Shown: positions 33,411-42,239 of the stretch, in pieces
Position numbering within the stretch: the first letter of the stretch is position 1
Layout: each line of letters begins with the position of its first letter
Source of the DNA: CAYQQO01 sp964420115
GTDB lineage: Bacteria; Patescibacteriota; Minisyncoccia; Portnoybacterales; UBA2143
Length of the DNA stretch: 64,000 bases
Direction: 5' to 3'
NCBI GenBank assembly: GCA_964420115.1
Contig: CAYQQO010000001.1
Coordinates: 1-64,000 of the forward strand
Notes under the pieces: model-generated
What the model saw: only the letters and a program-made list of their open reading frames with translations
Databases searched by the model: none
What the model was told of the DNA's origin: nothing
Made by a program: the position numbers and the translations under genes

Positions 33411-34502
33411 ATGAAAGTAGTTCTTTTTGCTTTAACTGGTTTTGGCAACGGGGTTTTAGATGTTTTGTTGGAAAGCGGATGCCAAGTAGGAGCTGTTTTT
33501 ACCAGAGTTGAGAAGGGTTCTTTCCCTTATTACAGAGAAAAAAACATTTTCCGCTATGCCAAAGAAAGGGGCGTTCCCGTCTACGCTGAAATAAACTGGA
33601 CTGATATTTATAGAATTATCAACGGCATTTCGCCCGATCTTCTTTTGGTGGCGACATATTATCGGATAATCCCCCAACAAATAATTACCATGACTCCCTT
33701 GGCTGTTAATCTGCATCCTTCCCTTTTGCCTAAATATAGGGGAGCTACCCCTTGTTTTTGGGCACTTTTTAACAAAGAGAAGGAAACAGGGGTAACAGCC
33801 CATTTTCTTACAGAAAAGCCTGATGCCGGAGATATGCTGATTCAAAGAAAGTTGGCAATAAGAGCAGATGAGGACGAGCGCTCTTTAAGAAAAAGATTAT
33901 CTCAATTGAGCGCAGATGTCGCGCGGGAGCTAATATGGCAAATTAGAGAAGATCAGCTTAGTCCCGTACCTCAAGAAGAAGCCAAGGCAACTTATTGCTC
34001 AAAATTTAATAAAGAGTCGGTAAGAAAAAGAAAGGGGGTTGTGGTCGTTAATCTTAAAAAAAACCAGCAATGGCTGACGGATTATGTTTTTCTTCGCAAT
34101 AAGCACCTCCAAGCTCTGCTTAGCGAAAAAGTTGATTTGGCTGCAACAAAAGAGTGGCTAAGGCAAAATGATGTTGAGTTGTACGGAATAATTGATGGCG
34201 GAATTTTCCAAGGGGCTGTTGTTATATACATTAAGGAAAATAAAGGGGAGGGGGAGGTGGCTTTTTTTACTTCTAATATTGGTTGTGGCTATGGAGGCAG
34301 ACTGTTGAAAATAACTGATGTTGTAGCAGTGGAGCGAAGGCTTTCGAAGCTTTGCGCCTGGACTAGGGATAATAATGTGCCAGCTATCAATGTTTTTCGA
34401 CGAAACAGATATTTTTTGGTTAAGAAAACAGAAAAAACTTATCGAGGCGAAAAGATAAAAGGATATCTTTTTGAGAAATACAAGAAAGGAGACAGAAAAT
34501 GA
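33411..34502 (+). CDS. Sugar formyltransferase fused to a GNAT-like acetyltransferase domain
   Basis: A 363-residue two-domain protein. Residues 1-200 form a formyl-tetrahydrofolate-dependent formyltransferase with the catalytic triad visible as Asn100 and His102 in 'NLHPSLLPKYRGATP' and Asp138 in 'KPDAGDML'. Methionyl-tRNA formyltransferase would have a different C-terminal domain. Here residues about 205-360 look like a GNAT fold ('GYGGRLLK', then a helix and 'NVFRRNRYFLVKK'). This suggests formylation of an amino sugar, with acetylation of another amine or a purely binding role for the second domain. A strong AGGAGG ribosome-binding site precedes the ATG. The gene overlaps the next by four bases. 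Confidence 0.72.
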   Translation: MKVVLFALTGFGNGVLDVLLESGCQVGAVFTRVEKGSFPYYREKNIFRYAKERGVPVYAEINWTDIYRIINGISPDLLLVATYYRIIPQQIITMTPLAVNLHPSLLPKYRGATPCFWALFNKEKETGVTAHFLTEKPDAGDMLIQRKLAIRADEDERSLRKRLSQLSADVARELIWQIREDQLSPVPQEEAKATYCSKFNKESVRKRKGVVVVNLKKNQQWLTDYVFLRNKHLQALLSEKVDLAATKEWLRQNDVELYGIIDGGIFQGAVVIYIKENKGEGEVAFFTSNIGCGYGGRLLKITDVVAVERRLSKLCAWTRDNNVPAINVFRRNRYFLVKKTEKTYRGEKIKGYLFEKYKKGDRK

Positions 34503-35413
34503 GTAAAGCTGTTTCAAGTGATAAGGAAGCTGAAAGACTGGAAGATGCCGGATGTTTCCCCAGGGTGGTTCTTATTGATACAATCAACTTTTGCAATCTG
34601 CGCTGTTCTATGTGCGGCCGTCAGGAAATGGCAAGGAAAGGCGGTATTATGAAAACACCGCTTTACCAGAAAATCATTAACGAGATAACCGCCAAAGACA
34701 AAAGCGTCAGGGTTTGGCTTGTCTTTTTCGGCGATCCCTTTATGTTGAAAGGGAAATTCCGCGGCTACATGGGATATGCTAAAGAGAAGGGGCTGACTGA
34801 CGTGGTGGTTAACACCAATGGCAATCTGATGAATGAAGAGCGCTCTCGGGAAATGATTGATGCCGGCTTAGACGCTGTTTATATCGGTATTGACGCTGTA
34901 AGCGCGCCTGTTTACAGTAAACTGCGGATAGGCGGTAATTTACCTAAAGTTGTCGCTAACGTCAAGCGGTTGATTGAGTTAAAAAAAGAAACAGGAGCGG
35001 ATAAGCCCGAGGTTTTTGTCCAGTTTGTTGAAATGAGGGAAAACAGCCATGAAAAACAGAAGTTCATTGACTTCTGGACAGGCCAGGGGGCGATTGTCAA
35101 GGTCCGGCCAAAAGTAAGCTGGGCAGGGACAGTAGCGGCTGACAATCTGAAGGCGGGTGAAGAAAGACACCCCTGCTACTGGGCCATGCGGACAATGAAT
35201 ATCCTTTTTGACGGCCGGGTTTGCCTCTGCGCTGTTGACTACGACGGCAGGTTTATTGCCGGCGACATCAGCAAGGAATCGCTGGAAAATGTCTGGCTTA
35301 ACGGGCTGGGGCAAATCCGCAAGATGCAAAGAGAGGGAGAGTATTCTTCTCTGCCGTCTATTTGCCGCTATTGTTTGGACTGGCAGGCGGCCAAGGCGCA
35401 ATTCCGTCAATAA
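34499..35413 (+). CDS. Radical SAM/SPASM protein
   Basis: 304 residues. The radical SAM motif 'INFCNLRCSMCGR' supplies Cys32, Cys36 and Cys39 (CX3CX2C). The barrel runs to about 210. The C-terminal SPASM-type region has Cys residues in 'HPCYW', 'GRVCLCAVD' and 'SICRYCLDW', which would hold one or two auxiliary iron-sulfur clusters. Family members modify peptides or carry out sugar and alcohol oxidations; the substrate here is unknown. A strong AAGGAG ribosome-binding site lies just upstream. Base composition is clearly more GC-rich than the surroundings. A terminator follows, then a second SPASM protein with the same C-terminal pattern. Confidence 0.87.
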   Translation: MSKAVSSDKEAERLEDAGCFPRVVLIDTINFCNLRCSMCGRQEMARKGGIMKTPLYQKIINEITAKDKSVRVWLVFFGDPFMLKGKFRGYMGYAKEKGLTDVVVNTNGNLMNEERSREMIDAGLDAVYIGIDAVSAPVYSKLRIGGNLPKVVANVKRLIELKKETGADKPEVFVQFVEMRENSHEKQKFIDFWTGQGAIVKVRPKVSWAGTVAADNLKAGEERHPCYWAMRTMNILFDGRVCLCAVDYDGRFIAGDISKESLENVWLNGLGQIRKMQREGEYSSLPSICRYCLDWQAAKAQFRQ

Positions 35414-35450
35414 GTTTTGCGGCGGGATGAGCCAAGTTTGGCGGGAAGAG

Positions 35451-35487
35451 AGGGCTTTCTTGTTGACAAGAAGAGAAAGCCCTTTTA
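35451..35487 (+). terminator. Terminator between the two SPASM genes
   Basis: AGGGCTTTCT (35451-35460) pairs with AGAAAGCCCT (35474-35483) around a 13-base loop, followed by TTTTATATTT. A partial or full stop here would lower expression of the second SPASM gene unless it has its own promoter. Confidence 0.75.
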
Positions 35488-35564
35488 TATTTGTATAAAA
35501 ATACAAGTTGTTCCTTGAATAAAAAAACTATGCCGATAAATTTCCAATGGAGAAGGAGAAAGCT

Positions 35565-36530
35565 ATGCGAATAAATCATTTGCCAGAAGAGTTTAAGATT
35601 AAAGAAGGCGCTGAAGAATTCCCATTAATGGTTGTTCTTTCCTTCGTTTATATTTGCAACGCCAGGTGTCCACAATGTCCTTATACGCAAACCAATATCA
35701 GAGCTGACTATAAAGATGCTCTTTATATGCCGGAGGAGCTTTTTAAAAAAATCGCTGATGAATGCGGCCAGTATCAGGCATATATTCGTCTTTCTGGAGG
35801 AGGCGAGCCTCTTCTTCATCCTAAAGCGCTTGATTTGGTTGAGTACGCCAAGGAAAAAAGGGCTAAGATCGGGCTTATCACCAACGGCTCCTTAATAGAT
35901 GGAAAGAAAGCTGGTCGACTGCTGGCTTGCGGGACTGATATGATTGAATTTAGTGTTGATGCGGCTGATAAAGAGACATATAGCCAGTTGCGCAAGGGGC
36001 TTAGTTTCGGCAAATTGGTTGAAAATGTCAGATATATTGTTCAAAAAAGAGATCAGTTAAATAGCCCGAGCAGGATAATCGCCAGCATTATCAATCAAAA
36101 AGCTGTTGAGGGAAAGCTTGATTCTGTTGTTAGTTTTTGGGGAGAAATTGTTGATGATGTTCAGGTTAGAAAGTATCTGACCTGGGGTTATCTTAACGAT
36201 CACTCGGCCGATTCAAGGCCATATTTGCCGCCAGAGCAGAGAATTCCCTGTCCTTGGCTGTTTGAAAGATTAAATATTGACAGCAGGGGGGATGTCACTC
36301 TTTGCGGAGAGGACATCGCCTTTAAAGAAAAGTTCGCTAATGTCTATAAGCAGCCAATCAAGGAAATATGGCGCGGCCCTGTTTTTGAGAAAGCGCGTCG
36401 TCTGCATCTGAGATGTCAAGGCGACCAAATCCCGCTTTGTCGGAATTGCCCTGACTGGCAGTATCGGTCTTGGACGCACAACTATTGGAAGCTGGAGGCT
36501 GAGAGAAAGGCTGATATCAACAAAAAGTAA
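35565..36530 (+). CDS. Radical SAM/SPASM protein
   Basis: 321 residues from the ATG at 35565. This start is preferred over the ATG at 35547 because GGAGAAGGAG lies directly in front of it and overlaps the upstream ATG. The radical SAM motif 'VYICNARCPQCPY' gives Cys31, Cys35 and Cys38. The C-terminal SPASM cysteines occur in 'IPCPW', 'VTLCGED' and 'PLCRNCPDW'. The general plan is the same as in the previous gene, so they may be a duplicated pair acting in sequence or as a dimer. Composition is GC-richer than the neighbouring glycosyltransferases. A terminator follows within 65 bases. Confidence 0.86.
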   Translation: MRINHLPEEFKIKEGAEEFPLMVVLSFVYICNARCPQCPYTQTNIRADYKDALYMPEELFKKIADECGQYQAYIRLSGGGEPLLHPKALDLVEYAKEKRAKIGLITNGSLIDGKKAGRLLACGTDMIEFSVDAADKETYSQLRKGLSFGKLVENVRYIVQKRDQLNSPSRIIASIINQKAVEGKLDSVVSFWGEIVDDVQVRKYLTWGYLNDHSADSRPYLPPEQRIPCPWLFERLNIDSRGDVTLCGEDIAFKEKFANVYKQPIKEIWRGPVFEKARRLHLRCQGDQIPLCRNCPDWQYRSWTHNYWKLEAERKADINKK

Positions 36531-36565
36531 TGTTTATCGGCTTAAATACCTGCCTAAGACAGGCA

Positions 36566-36596
36566 AAATCCTCGTTGACAAAAACGGGGATTTTTC
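36566..36596 (+). terminator. Terminator after the SPASM genes
   Basis: AAATCCTCGTT (36566-36576) pairs with AACGGGGATTT (36583-36593) with one G-T pair, followed by TTTC. A second small hairpin, TGCCT/AGGCA, lies at 36551-36565. Together they close the GC-richer 33.4-36.5 kb block. Confidence 0.75.
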
Positions 36597-36625
36597 TTAT
36601 CATAAAAGAAATAGTTGTTTGAGTT

Positions 36626-37330
36626 ATGAAGCAAAAGAAAAAAGTGGCAGTTATTCTTCAGCCTGGATATTTGCCTTGGTTAGGGTTTTTTGAGCAGATG
36701 TATAGAAGCGATGTTTTTATTTTTTATGATGATGTCCAGTATGATAAAAACGGCTGGCGCAACAGAAATAGGATAAAAACACCTCAAGGAGAACAATGGC
36801 TGACAGCGCCTGTTTTAATTAGCGGGCAGAACAGGCCGCTGATAAAAGATGTTTTAATTGACAATAAAACCGACTGGGCTAAAAAACATTTAAAAGCTAT
36901 TTCTCAAAATTACAGCAAGGCTCCTTTTTTAAATAAATATTTTGGTTTTTTTGAAGAAATTTTATTGAAAAAATGGGAGCGTTTAATTGATTTGGACGTT
37001 TCCTTAATAGAAAAGATAAATGAAATTTTGAACATTAAAAGAGAGATAAAATTTTCTTCGCAATTAGGAATTTCTGGGGGGAAGACGGGGAGATTGATAA
37101 ATATTTGCAGAAAATTAGAAGGAACTCATTTCTACGAAGGTGCGACTGGGAAAGATTACATAGACGAAAAAGAATTTGAATCAGCCGGAGTGATTGTTGA
37201 ATACCAGGACTACAAGCATCCAATATATCAACAGCTTTACGGCCAATTTATCCCTTATTTATCTGTTATAGATTTAATATTCAATCAAGGAGAAAGGAGC
37301 TTGGATATAATTCTGAATAAAAATGGCTAG
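36626..37330 (+). CDS. wbqC: WbqC-like family protein
   Basis: A 234-residue protein of the WbqC family, recognised by 'AVILQPGYLPWLGFFEQM', 'IFYDDVQYDKNGWRNRNRIKTPQG' in segments, and 'GQFIPYLSVIDLIFNQG' near the end. WbqC proteins occur in O-antigen and related clusters next to amino-sugar biosynthesis genes. Their exact biochemical role is uncertain, possibly acyl or amino-acyl transfer to an amino sugar. It overlaps the dehydratase gene downstream by eight bases, so both belong to one coupled operon. Confidence 0.86.
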   Translation: MKQKKKVAVILQPGYLPWLGFFEQMYRSDVFIFYDDVQYDKNGWRNRNRIKTPQGEQWLTAPVLISGQNRPLIKDVLIDNKTDWAKKHLKAISQNYSKAPFLNKYFGFFEEILLKKWERLIDLDVSLIEKINEILNIKREIKFSSQLGISGGKTGRLINICRKLEGTHFYEGATGKDYIDEKEFESAGVIVEYQDYKHPIYQQLYGQFIPYLSVIDLIFNQGERSLDIILNKNG

Positions 37331-38369
37331 TAGAAAAACAACAAAGACAATATTAATTACTGGCGGGGCCGGGTTTATGGGCAGTAACTTGGTTTCTTTT
37401 TTATTTTCTAAATATCCTAATTACAAGTTAATAGTTTTAGACGCCTTGACTTATGCCGGCAATACAGATAATTTTTCAAGAAGTGTTTGGGATTCTCCTC
37501 GTTTTAAATTTCATTACGGTGATATTAGAAATGCTAATTTAGTTGACGCTTTGATTTCTCAAGCAGATATTGTTGTCCATTTGGCTGCAGAAACTCATGT
37601 TACCCGTTCTATTAATGATAATTTAGCTTTTTTTGAGACAGATGTTTTGGGGACCCATACTATTGCGAACGCGGTTTTAAGGAATAAAAATAAAATAGAA
37701 CGTTTTATACATATTTCTACTTCAGAAGTTTATGGGACAGCGGTCAGCCGTCTTATGCGCGAAGAGCACCCTCTTTCGCCGATGAGTCCTTATGCCAGCG
37801 CTAAAGCCGGGGCTGACAGATTAGTTTGGTCTTACTGGGCAACATACCAAATTCCGACTATTATTATTCGCCCTTTTAATAATTATGGGCCTCATCAGCA
37901 TTTAGAAAAACTAATTCCCCGTTTTATTACCAGCTGCCTTCTGGATGAACCCTTGACCGTTCACGGCGATGGTAAAAGCAAGCGCGACTGGCTCTTTGTC
38001 GGGGACTTTTGCCGGGGGGTTGATAGGGCGGTTCACGGGGATATAAATAAATTGCGGGGAGAGGTAATAAATATTGGCACTAGTAAAAGTTATGATATTA
38101 ATACTATTGCCCAAATGGTTTTAAAACTAGCGAAAAAGCCTTCTGATATGGTCACATATATTGACAATCGGCCCGGTCAAGTATTCCGCCATACTGCTTC
38201 TATCAAAAAAGCGAAAGAATTATTAAATTGGAAGCCGATGGTTGATTTTTCTGATGGGATAGAAAAAACAATAGCTTGGTATAAAGCTCATCCTGGTTGG
38301 TGGAAAAAGCGGGTTTGGTTGAAAAAAATTACTATTTTAACTCCAGAGGGCAAAGAAATTTTGCATTAA
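37323..38369 (+). CDS. NAD(P)-dependent nucleotide-sugar 4,6-dehydratase/epimerase (RfbB/LegB-like SDR)
   Basis: A 348-residue extended short-chain dehydrogenase. The cofactor loop 'TGGAGFMGSNL' lies at about 14-24, the active site has 'HISTSEVYGTA' and 'YASAKAGAD' (Tyr and Lys of the YxxxK motif), and 'RPFNNYGPHQH' is a sugar-binding block. The active site reads STSEVYG rather than the STDEVYG of dTDP-glucose dehydratase RmlB, so it fits UDP-GlcNAc 4,6-dehydratases of the LegB type or a decarboxylase better. It should make a 4-keto-6-deoxy sugar that the aminotransferase encoded next converts to a 4-amino sugar. The TAA stop overlaps the next ATG by one base. Confidence 0.82.
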   Translation: MASRKTTKTILITGGAGFMGSNLVSFLFSKYPNYKLIVLDALTYAGNTDNFSRSVWDSPRFKFHYGDIRNANLVDALISQADIVVHLAAETHVTRSINDNLAFFETDVLGTHTIANAVLRNKNKIERFIHISTSEVYGTAVSRLMREEHPLSPMSPYASAKAGADRLVWSYWATYQIPTIIIRPFNNYGPHQHLEKLIPRFITSCLLDEPLTVHGDGKSKRDWLFVGDFCRGVDRAVHGDINKLRGEVINIGTSKSYDINTIAQMVLKLAKKPSDMVTYIDNRPGQVFRHTASIKKAKELLNWKPMVDFSDGIEKTIAWYKAHPGWWKKRVWLKKITILTPEGKEILH

Positions 38370-39490
38370 TGAAGGTTGAGTTTTTTAAGCATAATATTGG
38401 ATCTCGTGAGATTAGAGAGGTTAATAAAATTTTAACTTCATATTTTTTGACCACTGGGCAAGAGGTGGACAAATTTGAAGATTTATTTTCAAAATATTTA
38501 AAGTGTAAATACACAATTGGTTTGACTAGTTGCACTGCAGGCCTTCAATTAGCTTTGGAGGCCTTTGATATTGGGCGGGGCGATGAGGTGATCACCACTC
38601 CGCTTTCTTTTATCGCGACATCTAACGCTGTTATCCAAGCCGGAGCAAAGCCGATTTTTGTTGATGTTAAAGAAGACAGCGGCAACATTAACGAAGATCT
38701 GATAGAAGGAGCAATTTCTAAAAGAACTAAGGCAATTATGCCGGTTCATTTATACGGGAGGATGTGCGATATGGAGAAAATAAGAAAGATTGCTGATAAG
38801 TATAAACTAAAAGTTATTGAGGACGCCGCTCATTGTATTGAGGGAGAACTAAACAATGTCCGTCCGGCTATGTTAAGCGATGCCGCTTGTTTTAGTTTTT
38901 ACGCGACAAAAAGCATCACTTGTGGAGAAGGCGGAGCTCTTTCAACAAATAATAAAAATTTGGCAGAGAAAATAAGAAAGATGCGCCTACACGGGCTGAC
39001 TAAAAGCGCGGCCCAAAGGTATGAAAAAAAATTCAGCCATTGGGATATGGAGGAGTTTGGCTGGAAATACAATATGGACAATATCCAGGCGGCTCTTTTA
39101 ATAAATCAGGTTAAAAATTTGGGGAAATATTGGGAGCGGCGGGACAGAATTTGGCGGAAATATGAATCTGCTTTTAGGGGTATTGATGGGATTGAATTTT
39201 TTGAAGTTCCAGATAGTATTAAGCATGCCCGCCATTTATTCACTATCTGTGTCTCTCCTGATAAAAGAGATAATTTGATTAAAAAGTTAAATAGTCAAGG
39301 AGTCGGCGCTGTGGTTAATTATCGGCCTATTCATTTGATGAAGTATTATAAAAACAAATTCGGTTATAAGAAAGGCGATTTCCCTGTGACTGAACAAATA
39401 GGCCGGCGGACTATTTCCTTGCCCCTTTATCCAAAGCTAAAAGACAAAGAGGTTGATTATATAATTAAGGCTGTTAAAAAATATGTATAG
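38369..39490 (+). CDS. DegT/DnrJ/EryC1/StrS-family sugar aminotransferase
   Basis: 373 residues from the ATG at 38369; a frame starting at 38297 is longer but would overlap the dehydratase, and the conserved N-terminus is 'KHNIGSREIREVNKILTSYFLTTGQEV'. It is a PLP enzyme of fold type I: 'SCTAGLQLAL', 'VIEDAAHCIEG' and the PLP lysine in 'FSFYATKSITCGEGGAL' are all present. It would transfer an amino group to the 4-keto sugar made by the preceding dehydratase. The formyltransferase-GNAT fusion at 33411 is a plausible next step. It overlaps the following GT2 gene by eight bases. Confidence 0.88.
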   Translation: MKVEFFKHNIGSREIREVNKILTSYFLTTGQEVDKFEDLFSKYLKCKYTIGLTSCTAGLQLALEAFDIGRGDEVITTPLSFIATSNAVIQAGAKPIFVDVKEDSGNINEDLIEGAISKRTKAIMPVHLYGRMCDMEKIRKIADKYKLKVIEDAAHCIEGELNNVRPAMLSDAACFSFYATKSITCGEGGALSTNNKNLAEKIRKMRLHGLTKSAAQRYEKKFSHWDMEEFGWKYNMDNIQAALLINQVKNLGKYWERRDRIWRKYESAFRGIDGIEFFEVPDSIKHARHLFTICVSPDKRDNLIKKLNSQGVGAVVNYRPIHLMKYYKNKFGYKKGDFPVTEQIGRRTISLPLYPKLKDKEVDYIIKAVKKYV

Positions 39491-40187
39491 TTTATCAATG
39501 GTTGTTACTGCTTATAACGAAGAAGAATTAATTGAATCTTTTATTAGGAATTCAGTTGCTAAGTTATCCAAGGTGACTGATGATTTTGAGATTGTTTTAG
39601 TCAATGATGGTTCAACCGACCAAACGCTGCCTATTTTAAGAAAACTTTCTCCAGAATTATCTCAGTTGAAAATTGTAGATTTAAAAGAAAATTTAGGAAC
39701 TGGCAAAAATTATATCCCCGGCTTTCAGGCCGCTTCCAAAGAAATTGTTTTTAATAATACTGTTGACGCCTTCTTTAATTTGGATGATTTGTCTAAAATG
39801 GTTAAATATTTAGACAATTATGATGTTGTTAGCGGCTATCGTACTGATTTATCAGCCAATAACTTTTATCAAAAAATATTGACTTTAGGCAATTATTGGC
39901 TGATTAGATTATTTTTTCCTTTGAAGCTGAAGGCCTATCAGACGGTCCAATTCCACCGTAATGAATTTTTAAAAAATGTTAAAATTGAAGCGGCTAGTTC
40001 TTTTATCTCTCCAGAGCTGCTTTTAAAAGCTTATTGGCAGGGCAAGAGCATCAAAGAAGTGCCTATAAAATTTCATCCCAGGACTGCTGGTCAACCGAAA
40101 GGAGGTAAATTAAAACATGTAATGAGGACTTTTAATAATATAAGCAGGTTTTGGTTTAAGTGGGTTATTCTCAAAAATTATAAATAA
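39483..40187 (+). CDS. Glycosyltransferase family 2 with altered DxD motif
   Basis: A 234-residue GT-A enzyme. The N-terminal block 'SMVVTAYNEEELIESFIRN' and 'IVLVNDGSTDQTLPIL' bind the nucleotide. The metal-binding segment, normally Asp-x-Asp-Gly, reads 'VDAFFNLDDLSKM', so the second aspartate is Phe. 'DVVSGYR' follows as in polyprenyl-phosphate sugar synthases. The change may lower or abolish classical metal-dependent transfer, unless the later Asp-Asp substitutes. There is no membrane domain. It ends 40 bases before a polytopic membrane glycosyltransferase-like gene that might use its product. Confidence 0.8.
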   Translation: MYSLSMVVTAYNEEELIESFIRNSVAKLSKVTDDFEIVLVNDGSTDQTLPILRKLSPELSQLKIVDLKENLGTGKNYIPGFQAASKEIVFNNTVDAFFNLDDLSKMVKYLDNYDVVSGYRTDLSANNFYQKILTLGNYWLIRLFFPLKLKAYQTVQFHRNEFLKNVKIEAASSFISPELLLKAYWQGKSIKEVPIKFHPRTAGQPKGGKLKHVMRTFNNISRFWFKWVILKNYK

Positions 40188-40227
40188 ATAATCTTGCCCT
40201 GGACGCGGAGGGCGGCCAAATAAAAAA

Positions 40228-42237
40228 ATGGTGACGGTTGTTTTACTCTTTATTTTTTTGTCTCTATTAATTTTTTACGGCTGGCAGTTAGCTAAGCTTA
40301 TTTTGGATGAACACAGAATTGAAGCCCTTATCCCTTTATCTGTTGTTATTGGAGCGGCAAGCTATATTTTTTTATTAAATCTTACTTCTTATTTTATTAA
40401 TATTGAGGTTAATTTTTATTTAACAGCCTTGTTTTTGTTTTTTATTGGATTATTAATTTATTTGAAAACAGAAAACAAGAAGATCCCTTTAGCGTGGGGG
40501 CTAAATAAAAAGGAAACTTTTATTATTTTTGGCACAGTTCTTTTAATAATGTTTTTAAATGGATTTTTATCTCTCCGTTCTGTGGAAATTGACGAATTAG
40601 CCGGCCACCACCTGCCATTAGCAAGAACTATAGCCGAGGGCAATTTCCCGGTTAGGGGATTGAATCTTCCGCAAGAGCCAGTGGTCTATCATTACGGCTA
40701 TAATCTTCTTTTAGCGGCTTTTTTTAAAATTTCTGGATTAAGTGTCTGGTTTGGTCAAGATTTCAATGTTTTTCTTTTTTCCGGAGCAACGTTTCTCTTA
40801 ATTTTTGCAATAGCTAAATTCTTTATTAGTCATAATTTGAAAGCATATTTTGTAGCCTTGATAGCTTATTTTGGCGGGGGGTTTAAATTTATCCATCTTT
40901 TTGAGGGCATATCTCCTTTGTATAAAAAAATTATTTTAGGGCAGGAGGTTTCTCATCCATTTAAATTTTTATCTCTGGTTTGGGAAAGCCCTCCTCTTTC
41001 TTTGGGGCCATTGGTTAAGTATATGCAATTTTTGTGGGGCCCTTTGGGATGGGCGTTGGTTTTTTGCTTAATTTATGTAATTTTTAAATTTATCAATAAT
41101 CCTAAAAACAAAACTCAATTGTCTCTTTTGATAATTGTCTTGTTGTCTTCCTTGGCTTTGCTTATTGAAAATTCTTTTTTGGTCATAGCGGCTGCTTTGT
41201 TTTTTTATCCTTTTATTGAATATCTTTTCAAGAAAAATAAAGAAGAATTTAAACAAAAATTTTATTATATATTTTGGATATTGGTTATTTCGGGATTAAT
41301 CGTTTTATTTGCTGGCGGGTCAATCTCTGGTATTTTCCAATTATTCTTTCAAGAAAAATTGCCTTTAGGCAAGCCAATTGAATATACTTTTTTTGATTCT
41401 CCTTTCTCTTTTTACAGGGGCGGGGATTATCCTGCGGTGCCTTTTTACGGGGAAGCTTTTGTTTTTAATTGGGGCTTTCTTTATTTCCTAATTGTCCCCG
41501 CTATTATTTATCTTTTAAGAAAGCATTTTGACAAGGGATTGTTTTTAACAATAATTAGCTTTTTTTCATTTATCCCGCCTTTTTTAATGAATTTTAATAA
41601 TCCTTGGCAGGATACAGTCGCCAGATTTTATTTTTTGGTCAATCCTCTGTGGGGTATTATTGTTGGTTTATTTTTGTTTTTTCTCTTTAATTATTTTAAA
41701 GATAGGAAAATATTGAAGTATTTATTGGGTTTTTTAATAGTTTTAATATTGTTAGACGGCCTTGCTTTCCAATTCACCAGGCCTTTCTATATGTCCCGCG
41801 CTCCGGGGGTAGAAAAAGAAGGATTTATCGGCCGTCCTTTTTCTGTTAGCTCCTTGGAGTCAGGCGCTTATAAATGGGTGGATAAAAATACGAATTTTAA
41901 TGATTATTTTTTGTTTTTTAAAGACGAAAGCCAGCCAATAGTGGGAGTTCAAAATTACAAATTTATTTTAGGGGCTGGGAGGTTGGCGCCTATTTATTCA
42001 GAGTGCAATAACATAGAACAATGCCCTGACCCTGATCATCCTGCTTTCTCTTTGTACCAAAAATTGATTGCTGATTGCGACAGTCAAATTTTGGAAAAAT
42101 TAGAATATAACTATTTATTTGTTGATAATAATTGGCCAAAAGGGTTAGAGGAAAAATGTCTGGCTAAGAATAATTTAGAACTAAAATTTAACAAGTCAGA
42201 AAATAGCCAATTTATTAATATCTATTCAGTTAATTAA
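40228..42237 (+). CDS. Polytopic GT-C-like membrane protein
   Basis: A 669-residue protein with about twelve transmembrane helices in residues 1-515 and a soluble C-terminal part (about 525-669). The first large loop holds an acidic 'VEIDELAGHHLPLARTIAEG' segment (about 118-137), as expected for a GT-C catalytic aspartate/glutamate, and 'YHYGYNLLLAAFFK' follows. This organisation fits a lipid-phosphate-sugar-dependent glycosyltransferase acting outside the membrane. The particular family is not certain. It is followed two bases after its stop by a GT4 gene. Confidence 0.7.
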   Translation: MVTVVLLFIFLSLLIFYGWQLAKLILDEHRIEALIPLSVVIGAASYIFLLNLTSYFINIEVNFYLTALFLFFIGLLIYLKTENKKIPLAWGLNKKETFIIFGTVLLIMFLNGFLSLRSVEIDELAGHHLPLARTIAEGNFPVRGLNLPQEPVVYHYGYNLLLAAFFKISGLSVWFGQDFNVFLFSGATFLLIFAIAKFFISHNLKAYFVALIAYFGGGFKFIHLFEGISPLYKKIILGQEVSHPFKFLSLVWESPPLSLGPLVKYMQFLWGPLGWALVFCLIYVIFKFINNPKNKTQLSLLIIVLLSSLALLIENSFLVIAAALFFYPFIEYLFKKNKEEFKQKFYYIFWILVISGLIVLFAGGSISGIFQLFFQEKLPLGKPIEYTFFDSPFSFYRGGDYPAVPFYGEAFVFNWGFLYFLIVPAIIYLLRKHFDKGLFLTIISFFSFIPPFLMNFNNPWQDTVARFYFLVNPLWGIIVGLFLFFLFNYFKDRKILKYLLGFLIVLILLDGLAFQFTRPFYMSRAPGVEKEGFIGRPFSVSSLESGAYKWVDKNTNFNDYFLFFKDESQPIVGVQNYKFILGAGRLAPIYSECNNIEQCPDPDHPAFSLYQKLIADCDSQILEKLEYNYLFVDNNWPKGLEEKCLAKNNLELKFNKSENSQFINIYSVN

Positions 42238-42239
42238 TT

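Noticed and set aside
34912..36479. Several frames opposite or within the SPASM genes
   Set aside because: GC-richer coding DNA produces long shadow frames. The radical SAM motifs fix the real frame.
38297..38368. N-terminal extension of the aminotransferase
   Set aside because: It reads through the dehydratase gene in another frame and lacks similarity to the family N-terminus. The ATG at 38369 fits the operon overlap.
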